This document shows, one piece after another, positions 36,028 to 45,098 of a DNA stretch of 64,000 nucleotides. Position numbers and translations under genes: made by a program. The notes beneath the pieces are model-generated. The model did not search any database and was not told where the DNA came from. It was given only the letters and a program-made list of their open reading frames with translations. Numbering within the stretch: position 1 is the first letter of the stretch; every line of letters begins with the position of its first letter. Source of the stretch: Adhaeribacter arboris (GTDB lineage Bacteria > Bacteroidota > Bacteroidia > Cytophagales > Hymenobacteraceae); contig NZ_PYFT01000001.1 of the NCBI RefSeq assembly GCF_003023845.1, forward strand, positions 372,001-436,000, given 5' to 3'.

Positions 36028-37383
36028 ATGTCAAACGTGCTTCACCCTGAAATAGTCGCCCCGCATGCTCTGGAAAAGATGATTACTGACTTACGCCAGA
36101 TCATTATTCAACGGTTAGAATCTTATTTTCAGCAAAATTCTTTAGCTTTTGATCATTGGTTAACGCAGAATTACTCAAATATCTTAGCGAGACATGAGAT
36201 CATCCGGCTAATACCCCAATTAAAAACAACGGAGGAATATTTTGTACTGCTACTGGCTTTAGTGCCCCATTTGCAGCCCAATTTCTTTGAGACCATTATG
36301 GCGGAACATTTACCCACTGGCGGCGACTTTCCGGAGTTTGGCGGCGTAAAAGGAACCAATCATCGGGGTATTCTGCCTACCGGCGAAACCGCGCAATTTA
36401 TTTTGGGCGGCACGGACATTAGCAAGCGGCTGGTCGTTCAGGCTTTGTTCGACGAGCAGCATTTTTTTTATCAAAACGATATTATCTGGTTAGAATCGGT
36501 GCGGGAAGGAGAGCCCAGCATGAGCGGCCGGATTATCTTAGCGCTGGAATGGGTAAATACTCTGTTAAGCGGTACCGATGTAAAACCAAAATTCAGCCCC
36601 GATTTTCCGGCTAAATTGGTGCAAACGAAAATGAATTGGGACGACCTGGTATTGCATCCTTTCACGGCCGAACAAATAGAAGATATCAAGCGTTGGTTTC
36701 GCTACCATGCTATTTTGGAGACGGATGCCAACTTGTCGCGAAAAATTAAACAAGGCTACCGGGTCTTATTTCACGGGCCGCCCGGTACGGGCAAAACCCT
36801 CACCGCCGGTCTCATGGGCAAAGAATTTAACAAAGATGTGTACCGCGTGGATTTATCGCAGATAGTATCTAAATACATCGGCGAAACCGAAAAAAACCTG
36901 AGCAAAATTTTTGACCGAGCCGAACACAAAGATTGGATTTTGTTTTTCGACGAAGCGGATGCCTTGTTCGGTAAACGGACGAACGTTCAAAGCTCCCACG
37001 ATAAATACGCTAACCAGGAAGTATCTTTTTTATTGCAACGGGTCGAAGATTTTGGGGGATTACTCATTTTGGCCTCGAATTATAAAGCCAACATGGACGA
37101 AGCCTTTCTTCGTCGTTTTCATTCCATCGTGCATTTCCCGATGCCCAACGCGCAGGAACGCTTAAAACTGTGGCAGCAATCGCTTCCAACTTCTATCCAA
37201 TTTCATAACCAACTAAACTTAGCGCAACTAGCCGATGCCCACGAATTAAGCGGCGCTTCTATCCTCAATATCGTGCAATTTGCCTCCCTCAAAGCTCTAA
37301 GCCGTCCCGACCAAACCCTGTACCAGGAAGATTTGCTGCTCGGTATTCGCCGGGAATTCCGCAAAGAAGAAAAATCGGTTTAA
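36028..37383 (+). CDS. AAA+ ATPase of the eCIS (Afp15/Pvc15-like)
   Basis: A 451-residue ATPase. An N-terminal family-specific region (1-225) precedes an AAA+ module with Walker A GPPGTGKT (250-257), Walker B FFDEAD (D308, E309) and a sensor/arginine-finger region ending in DEAFLRRFHSIVHFP. In Afp- and PVC-type systems this ATPase is needed for particle assembly or cargo loading and is not part of the finished particle. It is the last gene of block 1. The 793-base gap that follows contains the second palindromic promoter. Confidence 0.9.
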   Translation: MSNVLHPEIVAPHALEKMITDLRQIIIQRLESYFQQNSLAFDHWLTQNYSNILARHEIIRLIPQLKTTEEYFVLLLALVPHLQPNFFETIMAEHLPTGGDFPEFGGVKGTNHRGILPTGETAQFILGGTDISKRLVVQALFDEQHFFYQNDIIWLESVREGEPSMSGRIILALEWVNTLLSGTDVKPKFSPDFPAKLVQTKMNWDDLVLHPFTAEQIEDIKRWFRYHAILETDANLSRKIKQGYRVLFHGPPGTGKTLTAGLMGKEFNKDVYRVDLSQIVSKYIGETEKNLSKIFDRAEHKDWILFFDEADALFGKRTNVQSSHDKYANQEVSFLLQRVEDFGGLLILASNYKANMDEAFLRRFHSIVHFPMPNAQERLKLWQQSLPTSIQFHNQLNLAQLADAHELSGASILNIVQFASLKALSRPDQTLYQEDLLLGIRREFRKEEKSV

Positions 37384-38176
37384 ACCTGGATATTCTCCTT
37401 ACTTGAAAGTAAATCTGGAAGAGATTAATTATTTTAATTTTTACAGAATTTCAATGAAGTTGGACTTATAATTTAAGAAGCTTATTAGAGAAGTCAGAAC
37501 TATTAAGTCGTCTGTTGAGAAAGCTGGCGCGAGCGTCTCCGCTCGTGTCTACTATTGGGGTCTCTGGCCGGGCGAACCAGAATACCTTTTATAGAACTTA
37601 AAATAATATTTTCTACGAACAAGAAGCCAGAAAACTTATCACGGTCGCATCAATTTATTTCATCTCTTCTTCCCAATGAGATCTACAATCTACTTAGTTT
37701 AAAAATTGCCTACTAAGTCACTATCCTATAGTTCGCCTCAACATTACCTAGTACAAGCAATTGATAATTAAGAGAATGTACCCGGTATTATATTAGACTT
37801 ACCCAAAAAATACTGAAAAATCAGTATTTTTTTCTGCTTCGCCACCTTGTACCTTAGCAGTATTAAAGGTAAAGGCAAAACAGCAGTATAGTAATGAAAG
37901 CTTAGCTGTTTCTTTTCCCTAGAACACCCCGAAGCTCAGAATTCGAGTCTTTTTTATTCCGTTTTACTCTTTGTTTCTCCTACTATTATGAAGCATTTTT
38001 CTAACCCGGGTAGTTTTTCTTTCTCGAACAGTTCCTGATTATCGGCTAACCTAAATGTAATTCATGCGGGCTATTCGGCCTCTTTCAACAGTTTTCAACT
38101 GATGCGGCTATTCTTTTGCCTCATCCCGAACAAAGTAATTGTCTCAAATTTAATTCACCATACTAATTCATGAAAA
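37384..38176. other. 793-base intergenic region between the eCIS blocks
   Basis: Holds a single REP-like palindrome half (CGCGAGCGTCTCCGCTCGTG at 37528-37547, followed by a GGCCGGGC segment) and the palindromic promoter at 37811-37857. The remaining 320 bases up to the sheath gene form a long leader with no clear gene. Confidence 0.5.
37811..37857 (+). promoter_or_regulatory. eCIS block 2 promoter with palindromic operator
   Basis: The palindrome TACTGAAAAATCAGTA at 37811-37826 is identical to the one at 19585-19600, with TACCTTAG starting 23 bases after its end (37850-37857). Here the palindrome is extended by an A-tract and a T-tract, so on its own it could also act as a terminator for block 1. 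The conserved spacing favours an operator. Confidence 0.65.
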
Positions 38177-39778
38177 ATGGCAACCACAAGTTATAAAACG
38201 CCCGGGGTTTACATAGAAGAAATAACCACCTTGCCGCCGTCGGTGGCTGAAGTGGAAACGGCTATCCCCATCTTTATTGGTTACACCGAATTAGGTACCC
38301 GCAACGATCCTACCCGTATTTCTTCGCTGGTCGAGTACCAGGATTATTTTGGATTCGGGGAACTGGAGCGCAGTATTTCGGTAACCGTAGAAAAAAATGC
38401 CAATAACCCGCTGGAAGCAAGAGTAATTGGCGTATCCATTGATCCGGCGGCTAAATCGAGAAATGTATTGTACTACGCTTTGCAGCTGTACTTTGCCAAC
38501 GGGGGCGGGCCTTGTTACATTGTTTCCACGGGTACGTACCCGGATAGCGCCAATAATCCCCGCGAAGCTTACGGCGAAGCGCTAAGGGCTAGCTCGAAAG
38601 AAGACGAGCCTACATTATTGGTTTTTCCGGATGCACCATTCCTGCTGAACCCCGATGATTATTACAGCCTCATGAACGATGCGCTTTTAGAGTGCTCCCG
38701 TTTAGGCGACCGGTTTACTATTGTGGATGTACTGAATGTGAATGGCGATACCCAAGCCTCAGTTGCCGCTTTCAGAGACCGCATTTCGGCTAATTTAACG
38801 GAAACAAAATACGGAGCCGCTTATTACCCTTATTTAAATACCAGTTTGGATTACCGCTATAATCCGGAAGATGTAACCGTGCTGTTAGCTGGTGATGATA
38901 CCGCGGCCCGGGCCGTGGAAGATTCCCGCCAAAGTGCGATAGTAGCCCGGCGCGACGCCGATAGCGCCCGCGCCGAAGCTGACCGGCTGAAACAAGCCGC
39001 GGATGCGGAGGGAGCGGATGCCGCGGCCAAAAAAGCTTTCACGGAAGCCGACCGCCGGGCGAAAGACCTGGAAGGCAAAGCTACCACCGCCCAGGCCGCC
39101 GCTGATGCCGCCGGCAAAGCAGTTAGCCGGCAAACCTGGCAAGATCAGAATAATGCCGTGCAAAACCAGATAAAAAAATTGATTAGCAACCTGGGGGTTC
39201 AACTAACTCCCTGCGCGGCGGTGGCGGGCGTGTACGCCGGGGTAGATAGTACCCGGGGCGTCTGGAAAGCGCCGGCCAACGTGAGTTTAAATTATATTAC
39301 CTCCACCGCGGCCCGGATCACCGACGAAGACCAGCGGGATTTAAATATTGATGTGGTGGCCGGTAAATCCGTGAATGCCATCCGCTCTTTTGTGGGCATG
39401 GGTACTAAAATTTGGGGCGCCCGCACGCTAGCCGGTAACGATAACGAATGGCGGTACGTGAATGTGCGCCGGTTCTTTAACATGGTCGAAGAATCGATTA
39501 AAAAATCGACGTACTGGGCTGTTTTTGAACCGAATGATATTAATACCTGGGTGCGGGTACGGGCCATGATCGAGAATTACCTGCTGTTAAAATGGAAAGA
39601 CGGCGCCCTGGCCGGAGTAAAACCCGACGATGCTTTTTACGTGCGGGTGGGCTTAGGCACTACCATGTCGCCGATGGATATTTTAGAAGGCCGGATGATT
39701 ATTGAAATTGGTTTAGCCGCGGTACGGCCGGCTGAATTTATCATTATCCGCTTCTCGCATTTTCTTCAAAAATCATAA
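38177..39778 (+). CDS. contractile tail sheath protein with inserted Ala-rich helix
   Basis: A 533-residue sheath subunit. The N-terminus TPGVYIEEITTLPPSVAEVETAIPIFIG and the C-terminal domain (VRRFFNMVEESIKKSTYWAVFEPND onwards, about residue 430) are typical of eCIS and phage sheath proteins. The core motif AVAGVYAGVDSTRGVWKAPAN is intact. Between LLAGDD (240) and the core, about 78 residues are inserted that are rich in Ala, Asp, Lys and Arg and should form a surface helix or coiled coil. Only one sheath gene exists here, unlike the three of the Serratia Afp. It is the first gene of block 2. Confidence 0.92.
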   Translation: MATTSYKTPGVYIEEITTLPPSVAEVETAIPIFIGYTELGTRNDPTRISSLVEYQDYFGFGELERSISVTVEKNANNPLEARVIGVSIDPAAKSRNVLYYALQLYFANGGGPCYIVSTGTYPDSANNPREAYGEALRASSKEDEPTLLVFPDAPFLLNPDDYYSLMNDALLECSRLGDRFTIVDVLNVNGDTQASVAAFRDRISANLTETKYGAAYYPYLNTSLDYRYNPEDVTVLLAGDDTAARAVEDSRQSAIVARRDADSARAEADRLKQAADAEGADAAAKKAFTEADRRAKDLEGKATTAQAAADAAGKAVSRQTWQDQNNAVQNQIKKLISNLGVQLTPCAAVAGVYAGVDSTRGVWKAPANVSLNYITSTAARITDEDQRDLNIDVVAGKSVNAIRSFVGMGTKIWGARTLAGNDNEWRYVNVRRFFNMVEESIKKSTYWAVFEPNDINTWVRVRAMIENYLLLKWKDGALAGVKPDDAFYVRVGLGTTMSPMDILEGRMIIEIGLAAVRPAEFIIIRFSHFLQKS

Positions 39779-39806
39779 TCGCTAAAACTTTTTATAAAGA
39801 TAAAAT

Positions 39807-40241
39807 ATGGCAGCATATCCCTTAGCCGTCTTTCACTTTCGGGTAGAATGGGGCGGCAAAAATGTTGGTTTTTCCGAAGTTTCCGGTCTCACGCAAGAAG
39901 CCCAGTTAATTGAATACCGCGACGGCAGCAGCAACGATTTTTCCACGATTAAAATGCCCGGCTTGCGCAAATACAATAATATTACCCTGAAGCGGGGGGT
40001 TATCAAAGGCGATAACGATTTCTTTACCTGGTTAAAAACCGTGAGCAATTTAGGTACGGTGGAGCGGCGCGATTTAACCATTAACCTGCTGAACGAAAAT
40101 CATGAACCGGTAATGGTCTGGAAAGCGCATAATTGCTGGCCGGTAAAAGTAGAGGGTCCGGGTTTAAAAGCGAATGGCAACGAAGTAGCCGTTGAATCCA
40201 TCGAAATTGCTCACGAAGGGGTAACCCTGCAAAACGACTAA
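39807..40241 (+). CDS. inner tube protein 1 (gp19-like)
   Basis: A 144-residue protein of the T4 gp19-like tube family. It opens with YPLAVFHFRVEWGGKNVGFSEVSGLTQEAQLIEYRDG, has the GLRKYNNITLKRGV motif at about 50-65 and ends in VAVESIEIAHEGVTL. Rings of this protein form the rigid tube driven through the target membrane, with cargo in the lumen. It starts 28 bases after the sheath stop and is probably the bulk tube subunit, being next to the sheath gene and of the Afp1-like type. Confidence 0.92.
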   Translation: MAAYPLAVFHFRVEWGGKNVGFSEVSGLTQEAQLIEYRDGSSNDFSTIKMPGLRKYNNITLKRGVIKGDNDFFTWLKTVSNLGTVERRDLTINLLNENHEPVMVWKAHNCWPVKVEGPGLKANGNEVAVESIEIAHEGVTLQND

Positions 40242-40284
40242 GTTAACCGAATGTAGTTGACTTAAGCGTGCTTTTCTCAGAATT

Positions 40285-40725
40285 ATGGCTGCATATTATC
40301 CCCCGGTAGGTTTTCATTTTAAAGTAGATATACCAGGGGTGGGGGCGGGCGATAAAGACATGCGGTTTCAGGAAGTGACCGGGTTAACCGCGGAGATAGG
40401 AGTGGAGGAATTAACCGTAGGGGGCGAAAACCGGTTTACCTACCGTTTACCTACCCGCGCCAAATACGCCAATGTAGTATTAAAGCGCGGCATGTTAAAC
40501 GACTCCGGCTTGATTAAATGGTTCCGGAACGCAATCGAAAACTTTGAATTTCAGCCGGTTGATATTAGTGTTCATTTGCTGAATGAAAAACACGAGGTGC
40601 TCAGTTCCTGGGAATTCCGGCAAGCGTATCCGGTTAAATGGGTAATTTCTGATTTTAAAGCTTTGGAAAATTCTATAGTGGTAGAAACCATCGAACTGGC
40701 TTACCAATACTTTTCCCGGAAATAG
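40285..40725 (+). CDS. inner tube protein 2 (gp19-like)
   Basis: A 146-residue second tube protein, clearly related to the first but diverged (FHFKVDIPGVGAGDKDMRFQEVTGLTAEIGVEELTVGGEN, then RAKYANVVLKRGML). In eCIS particles a minor tube paralogue (Afp5-like) usually forms the first ring and connects tube to spike complex; that role is inferred here. It is followed by a REP-like palindrome in the gap before the DUF5908 gene. Confidence 0.9.
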   Translation: MAAYYPPVGFHFKVDIPGVGAGDKDMRFQEVTGLTAEIGVEELTVGGENRFTYRLPTRAKYANVVLKRGMLNDSGLIKWFRNAIENFEFQPVDISVHLLNEKHEVLSSWEFRQAYPVKWVISDFKALENSIVVETIELAYQYFSRK

Positions 40726-40803
40726 GTTTCAAGGTTTGAAAGTTGAAAAGTTGGAAGGTTAGCAAGTTAGAAAATTAGGTGGTTTTAAAACGATTATTCC
40801 TAT

Positions 40804-40943
40804 CGCGAGCACGCTTCGCTCGTGATGCCCATCGTCCGGCCTCTGGCCGGTAGTAAATTGTTGCTGAATTGATTTGAGAAAGATTTATCGTTTTGCCCGG
40901 CCAAAGGCCTACCAGATGGTAGCTACGAACGAAGACACTCGCG
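40804..40943. repeat. REP-like palindromic doublet A
   Basis: A 140-base element whose ends are inverted relative to each other (CGCGAGCACGCTTCGCTCGTG at the left, ACGAACGAAGACACTCGCG at the right). The inner segment CATCGTCCGGCCTCTGGCCGG is shared with the 139-base element at 56273-56411. Confidence 0.8.
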
Positions 40944-41056
40944 CCAGCTAAGCGGCATAGTTTAATAAAATTTGACCATGGTTCCAACGGAATCAACCTG
41001 CAACTTGTAACCTGCAACCTTCAAACCTTTTAACCTTTAAACTTTCTAACTAAAAA

Positions 41057-41230
41057 ATGCCGGTACAGATTAATGAGATGATTATTCGGGCCAACATTAC
41101 GGAGAGCGCGGTTCCTGAAAAAAAAGGAGGGAATGCCCCCGCCGCTCCGGCCGCGGTAAATAAAGACGAAATAGTTCGGGAGTGCGCCGCCTTAGTTCTG
41201 GAAATGCTCAACGATAAAAAGCAACGGTAA
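41057..41230 (+). CDS. DUF5908 small protein
   Basis: A 57-residue protein. It begins MPVQINEMIIRANITE and ends in a helix KDEIVRECAALVLEMLNDKKQR, the DUF5908 pattern seen as a tiny gene between tube and LysM-adaptor genes of Bacteroidota contractile injection loci. The function is unknown; an assembly chaperone or small tail component is plausible. Its stop overlaps the start of the next gene in a TAATG junction, so translation is coupled. Confidence 0.8.
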   Translation: MPVQINEMIIRANITESAVPEKKGGNAPAAPAAVNKDEIVRECAALVLEMLNDKKQR

Positions 41231-41946
41231 TGGCCGAAACCAACTTAAAAATAATTGCTTACGGCAAGCCCAAAGACAGCGATCCGTCGAAAGAAATCGG
41301 CAGTTTTTCGGTGGATTTTAACCCGAACACGTTTGCGGTCAGCAATAAAATTGAGTACAAGCAACCCGACGCCAAAGGACAAACCGGCGGCGATCCGGTT
41401 TTTGAGAAAATCCCGCCCCTAGAGTTTAGTTTGGAGTTTACCATCGATGGCACCGGCGTAGCCGTGGGGAATTTATCGCAGGAAAAGAAAAACGACTTTA
41501 AAAGCAAAAAACACGATTACGTAAAAACGCAGATTAGCAAATTACGGGAAGTGACCGGCAGCGGTATTAACGGCGATATTCACCGGCCCAATTACCTGGC
41601 TTTGTTGTGGGGTACGTTTCGGTTGGAATGTGTTATTACCGCTTTAAATATCACTTATAATCTTTTCGATGCCGATGGAACGCCCTTACGCGCCAAAGTT
41701 ACCTGCAATTTTCTGGAACGGATTGGTCCCGGGAAAGGTGGCCGGCAATCGAGGCTCGAATCGCCGGACCTCACCAAATACCAGGTGGTGCGCGAAGGCG
41801 ATATTTTACCGCTAATTGCGCGCAACAACTACGAAGATTCAACTTATTATTTACAGTTGGCCCGGGTAAACAAACTCAAAAATTTTAGAAACCTACCCCC
41901 CGGCGTAACCTTAGTATTGCCCCCAATGATCGAGAAAGATGCCTAA
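41230..41946 (+). CDS. LysM-domain tail adaptor (Afp7-like)
   Basis: A 238-residue protein. Residues 1-180 form the gp53/Afp7-like adaptor part (ETNLKIIAYGKPKDSDPSKEIGSFSVDFNPNTFAVSNKIEYK). The C-terminus is a LysM domain (YQVVREGDILPLIARNNYEDSTYYLQLARVNKL, about 182-215). In this family LysM helps join the spike hub to the tube rather than bind peptidoglycan. It is translationally coupled to DUF5908 upstream and overlaps the spike gene by 8 bases downstream. Confidence 0.88.
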   Translation: MAETNLKIIAYGKPKDSDPSKEIGSFSVDFNPNTFAVSNKIEYKQPDAKGQTGGDPVFEKIPPLEFSLEFTIDGTGVAVGNLSQEKKNDFKSKKHDYVKTQISKLREVTGSGINGDIHRPNYLALLWGTFRLECVITALNITYNLFDADGTPLRAKVTCNFLERIGPGKGGRQSRLESPDLTKYQVVREGDILPLIARNNYEDSTYYLQLARVNKLKNFRNLPPGVTLVLPPMIEKDA

Positions 41947-43708
41947 CGAGAACGGTAATGCCTTAGCCACCCGCGAGCAGCCCACGGATCTGGTAAACTT
42001 TAAAATAAAGTTGAATGGCACCGATATGAACGGCGAATACGCTCTGGTAGGGTTAACTGTATTTAAAAGTTTTAATAAAATAGCGTATGCCAAAGTAACG
42101 CTTTCGGATGGCGATCCGGCCAAGCAGGATTTTGAAATCAGCAGTAAAGAAGATGCTTTGGTTCCTGGCAGCGAAATAGAAATCGCGATGGGTTACCACG
42201 AACAGGCTAAAACGGTTTTTAAAGGTTTGATTATTAAACACGCCCTGCGTTCGGGTAAAAACAAAAAGTCTTTTCTCACCATTGAAGCCAAAGATAAAGC
42301 CATTAAACTGGTAGCCGGCCGCAAAAACTTTTGTTACCTCGAGCAAACGGATAAAGAAATTATTCAGAAAATAACCAAGCGGGCCGGCCTGAGCGGGGGT
42401 GATCTGGTAATGGACGATACACCCGTAAAACACGCGCAGATGGTGCAATACAATGCCGTGGATTGGGATTTTGTGGTAGCCCGGGCCGAAATGAACGGGT
42501 TGTTGGTTTTGCCGGACGATAATAAATTACTGATTCAAAAACCCAATACCAACCAGGAACCCGCCAAAGATATTACTTACGGGGTAGATGTGATTGAATT
42601 TGAAAGTGAGATAGACGCCGGTTCGCAGCTTAAACAAGTAAAAGCCCAGGCCTGGAATGTTAAAGATCAGAAAATAGAAGAATCGCCGGAGGCCAAGGTA
42701 AGCTTTAAAGAAAACGGTAACCTGAAAGCCGACCAGTTAGCCGAAGCCGTAAACCGGCAGGAAGATAATCTGGTGCACGGGGGTAGTTTAACGACCGACG
42801 AACTAAAAGCCTGGAGCGAAGCCCGCTTATTAAAAAGCCGCTTAGCCAAAACCATTGGGCGCATTAAATTAAAAGGAACTACCGAATTAAAACCCGGCCA
42901 AGTTTTAAAATTAAACGGCTTTAGCAAAAGATTTAATGGTAACGTTTTCATTACGGGCATCCGGCACAGTTACGAACTATCCGTTTGGGAAACTGATATT
43001 CAGTTTGGCTTGCCCGAAAACTGGTTTTACCAGCGCGAAGATATTCTGGAAAAACCGGCCGCCGGTTTAATTCCCGGCATTAATGGGTTACAAATTGCCT
43101 TAGTTACGCAACTGGAAGATGATCCCGAGCAACAAGACCGGATAAAAATTCAACTGCCTTTAATTGACCGCAAAGAAGCGATTTGGGCCCGTATAGCCAG
43201 TCTGGATGCCGGCAAGGAGAGAGGCGCCTTTTTCCGGCCCGAAATTAACGACGAAGTAGTAGTCGGTTTTTTAAATGACGACCCGCGTTACCCGGTTATT
43301 CTGGGCATGTTAAACAGTAGTAAAAACCCCGCTCCCATTTCGGCCAAAGACACCAACCACGACAAAGGCTTTGTTACTCGGAGCAAAATGAAACTAACGT
43401 TTAACGATGAAAAAAAGATAATAAACCTGGAAACCCCGAAAGGCAAGAAGATAGAAATAAACGACGACAAAGACGCCATTGTACTTTCCGATCAAAACAA
43501 CAATAAAATTACGCTGGATTCCGCCGGAATAAAAATAGAGAGCGCGAAAGACATTGTGTTAAAAACGGCTAGTGGTACCATAAAAATGGAAGCTGCCAAT
43601 ATCAACGGCAAAGCCACTGCTAAATTTAGCGCCGAAGGCAGCGCCACTGCCTCGCTTCAGTCCTCCGGTCAAACGGTAGTTAAAGGCTCAATTGTAAATA
43701 TTAATTAG
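41939..43708 (+). CDS. VgrG-like baseplate spike hub (Afp8-like)
   Basis: A 589-residue spike protein. The N-terminal gp27-like hub (about 1-370) is followed by a gp5-like OB domain (LQIALVTQLEDDPEQQDRIKIQLPLI, about 383-408, through NDEVVVGFLNDDPRYPVILGMLNSS). A beta-helix tail follows with short repeats (KGKKIEINDDKDAIVLSDQNNNKITLDSAGIKIES). Trimers puncture the target and carry the PAAR tip encoded downstream. It has no added effector domain. A 431-base gap separates it from the PAAR gene. Confidence 0.92.
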   Translation: MPNENGNALATREQPTDLVNFKIKLNGTDMNGEYALVGLTVFKSFNKIAYAKVTLSDGDPAKQDFEISSKEDALVPGSEIEIAMGYHEQAKTVFKGLIIKHALRSGKNKKSFLTIEAKDKAIKLVAGRKNFCYLEQTDKEIIQKITKRAGLSGGDLVMDDTPVKHAQMVQYNAVDWDFVVARAEMNGLLVLPDDNKLLIQKPNTNQEPAKDITYGVDVIEFESEIDAGSQLKQVKAQAWNVKDQKIEESPEAKVSFKENGNLKADQLAEAVNRQEDNLVHGGSLTTDELKAWSEARLLKSRLAKTIGRIKLKGTTELKPGQVLKLNGFSKRFNGNVFITGIRHSYELSVWETDIQFGLPENWFYQREDILEKPAAGLIPGINGLQIALVTQLEDDPEQQDRIKIQLPLIDRKEAIWARIASLDAGKERGAFFRPEINDEVVVGFLNDDPRYPVILGMLNSSKNPAPISAKDTNHDKGFVTRSKMKLTFNDEKKIINLETPKGKKIEINDDKDAIVLSDQNNNKITLDSAGIKIESAKDIVLKTASGTIKMEAANINGKATAKFSAEGSATASLQSSGQTVVKGSIVNIN

Positions 43709-44139
43709 TTGGAAGGTTGGAAAGTGGAATGGTTTAAAAGTTACAGGTAAAAACGTTGGAGTTTATAAGGTTTTAAGAACTTATTGATAAACTCAAATTA
43801 TTGATCTGAAATAGCTAGCAGTAAAAACCAAAAATTTCTGTTCCTCCTAAACTTAGGGGGAGAGCTTTATAAACAATTACCATATACTAATAATAAACTG
43901 TATGTACAAATATGAAAGATTTAATCAGCAATATTTTACTCAGACTGGCTGGTAAACGATTAACCTTAGCCACATGTAGAGCCTGACGATTTAGTGTTTG
44001 AGCGGGGTGAGTTGAAAATGTACCGTAAGACTTATTAAGCTTTAAAGAGAACAGGTTTTAAATAGAAATGCCGCCTCTCCTTTCCTGTTTTTAGGGGAGG
44101 TTCCGCAGGGGGAGGGGTCAAACCTTAATAAACAAAAAA
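43709..44139. repeat. repeat-bearing gap between spike and PAAR genes
   Basis: Contains a 7-base-period GTTGGAAG tract at the left end, a hairpin CCTCCTAAAC/TTAGGGGGAG near 43845-43863, and a C-rich/G-rich pair (CCTCTCCTTTCC and GGGGAGG...GGGGGAGGGG) at about 44070-44120 just before the PAAR gene. The last two look like parts of one dispersed repeat. No gene is seen. Confidence 0.5.
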
Positions 44140-44430
44140 ATGCCTTTTGCCGCCAGAATTACCGATATGCATACTTGTCCCATGGTAACCGGTTTGGTTC
44201 CGCACGTGGGTGGACCCATTTTGCCACCCGGTAACCCAACGGTATTTATTGGGGGCTTACCGGCTGCTACGGTGGGAGATATGCTGGTTTGTGCCGGCGG
44301 TCCCGATTCAATTATTAAAGGTTCGGCTACGGTGCTCATTGGGAAAAAGCCGGCGGCGCGCATGGGCGATAATACCGCGCACGGGGGAATAATAGTATTG
44401 GGTTGTGTAACCGTAAACATTGGAGGTTAA
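44140..44430 (+). CDS. PAAR-domain spike tip protein (Afp10-like)
   Basis: A 96-residue PAAR protein. It shows the repeated short Gly-rich strands and metal-binding residues (ITDMHTCPM, GLVPHVGGPILPPGNPTVFIGGLPAAT, CAGGP, GDNTAHGG). PAAR proteins cap the spike with a sharp zinc-stabilised cone. There is no effector extension. It lies 3 bases before the gp25 gene. Confidence 0.94.
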   Translation: MPFAARITDMHTCPMVTGLVPHVGGPILPPGNPTVFIGGLPAATVGDMLVCAGGPDSIIKGSATVLIGKKPAARMGDNTAHGGIIVLGCVTVNIGG

Positions 44431-44433
44431 ACG

Positions 44434-44853
44434 ATGGAAACTTATCTGCAAAATTTTACGGGGACCGGCTGGAAATTTCCGGTAGAGTTTAATAAAGATC
44501 TGAAAACCGTAGTGCTATTAACCGGCCACGAAGATATCCGGAATAGTTTGGAAGTATTGTTTGCTACGCGGGTAGGGGAGCGTATTATGCATTCCCGGTA
44601 CGGTTCTTCGTTGGCAACTTTTCTATTTATGCCCATGAATAAAAGTACTTTAACCTATATGGAGGCCATTGTGCGCGACGAAATTTTGTTCAACGAACCG
44701 CGCATTGTGGTAACTGACATCGAAATCCAACCTTCCGCCGCCGAACCAGCTCGACTGGATATAACCATTGAATACAAGATTACCGCTACGAATAACCGCT
44801 ACAATTACGTCTATCCTTTCTACTTGAAGGAGGCGACGAACTTAGAATGGTAG
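44434..44853 (+). CDS. gp25-like baseplate wedge protein (Afp9-like)
   Basis: A 139-residue gp25/lysozyme-like baseplate wedge protein. It has the conserved pattern LTGHEDIRNSLEVLFATRVGERIMHSRYGSSLATFLFMPM at about 28-67, which includes the GER/RYG residues that in gp25 link sheath to baseplate. Proteins of this group have no lysozyme activity. The close 5' spacing to the PAAR gene suggests one transcript. Confidence 0.93.
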   Translation: METYLQNFTGTGWKFPVEFNKDLKTVVLLTGHEDIRNSLEVLFATRVGERIMHSRYGSSLATFLFMPMNKSTLTYMEAIVRDEILFNEPRIVVTDIEIQPSAAEPARLDITIEYKITATNNRYNYVYPFYLKEATNLEW

Positions 44854-45098
44854 TATTAGGTTGCAGGTTGAAAGTTAGAAGGTTAGAAGGTTGAAAAAGT
44901 ATGAATAAGCTGACGTACTTGATACGAACTGAATGAGATGTTTTTTGAACAGGCAAGTTGTACGCTGTTTAAGAAGATAACAGTATTTAAATCACTAGCA
45001 GTTAAAGGTGGACCATAACCAACAAGAGCAAGGGCGCTCGCTTTAAAACTTAAATTTCAACTTTTAAACCTTCCAACTTTTCAACCTTTCAACCAACC
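44854..45098. repeat. inverted 7-base-period tracts between gp25 and baseplate genes
   Basis: GGTTGCAGGTTGAAAGTTAG and onward (period 7) at 44856-44895, and the complementary CTTCCAACTTTTCAACC type at about 45058-45097. They can pair across the gap. Confidence 0.6.

Noticed and set aside
37805-37833. Simple rho-independent terminator of block 1
   Set aside because: The hairpin has no GC-rich stem, and the same palindrome with identical downstream spacing occurs at 19585, where no long gene ends just before it; operator is favoured, terminator not excluded.
40800-40945. CRISPR or tRNA-like element
   Set aside because: No repeated spacers and no cloverleaf; the two ends are simple inverted REP-like arms.
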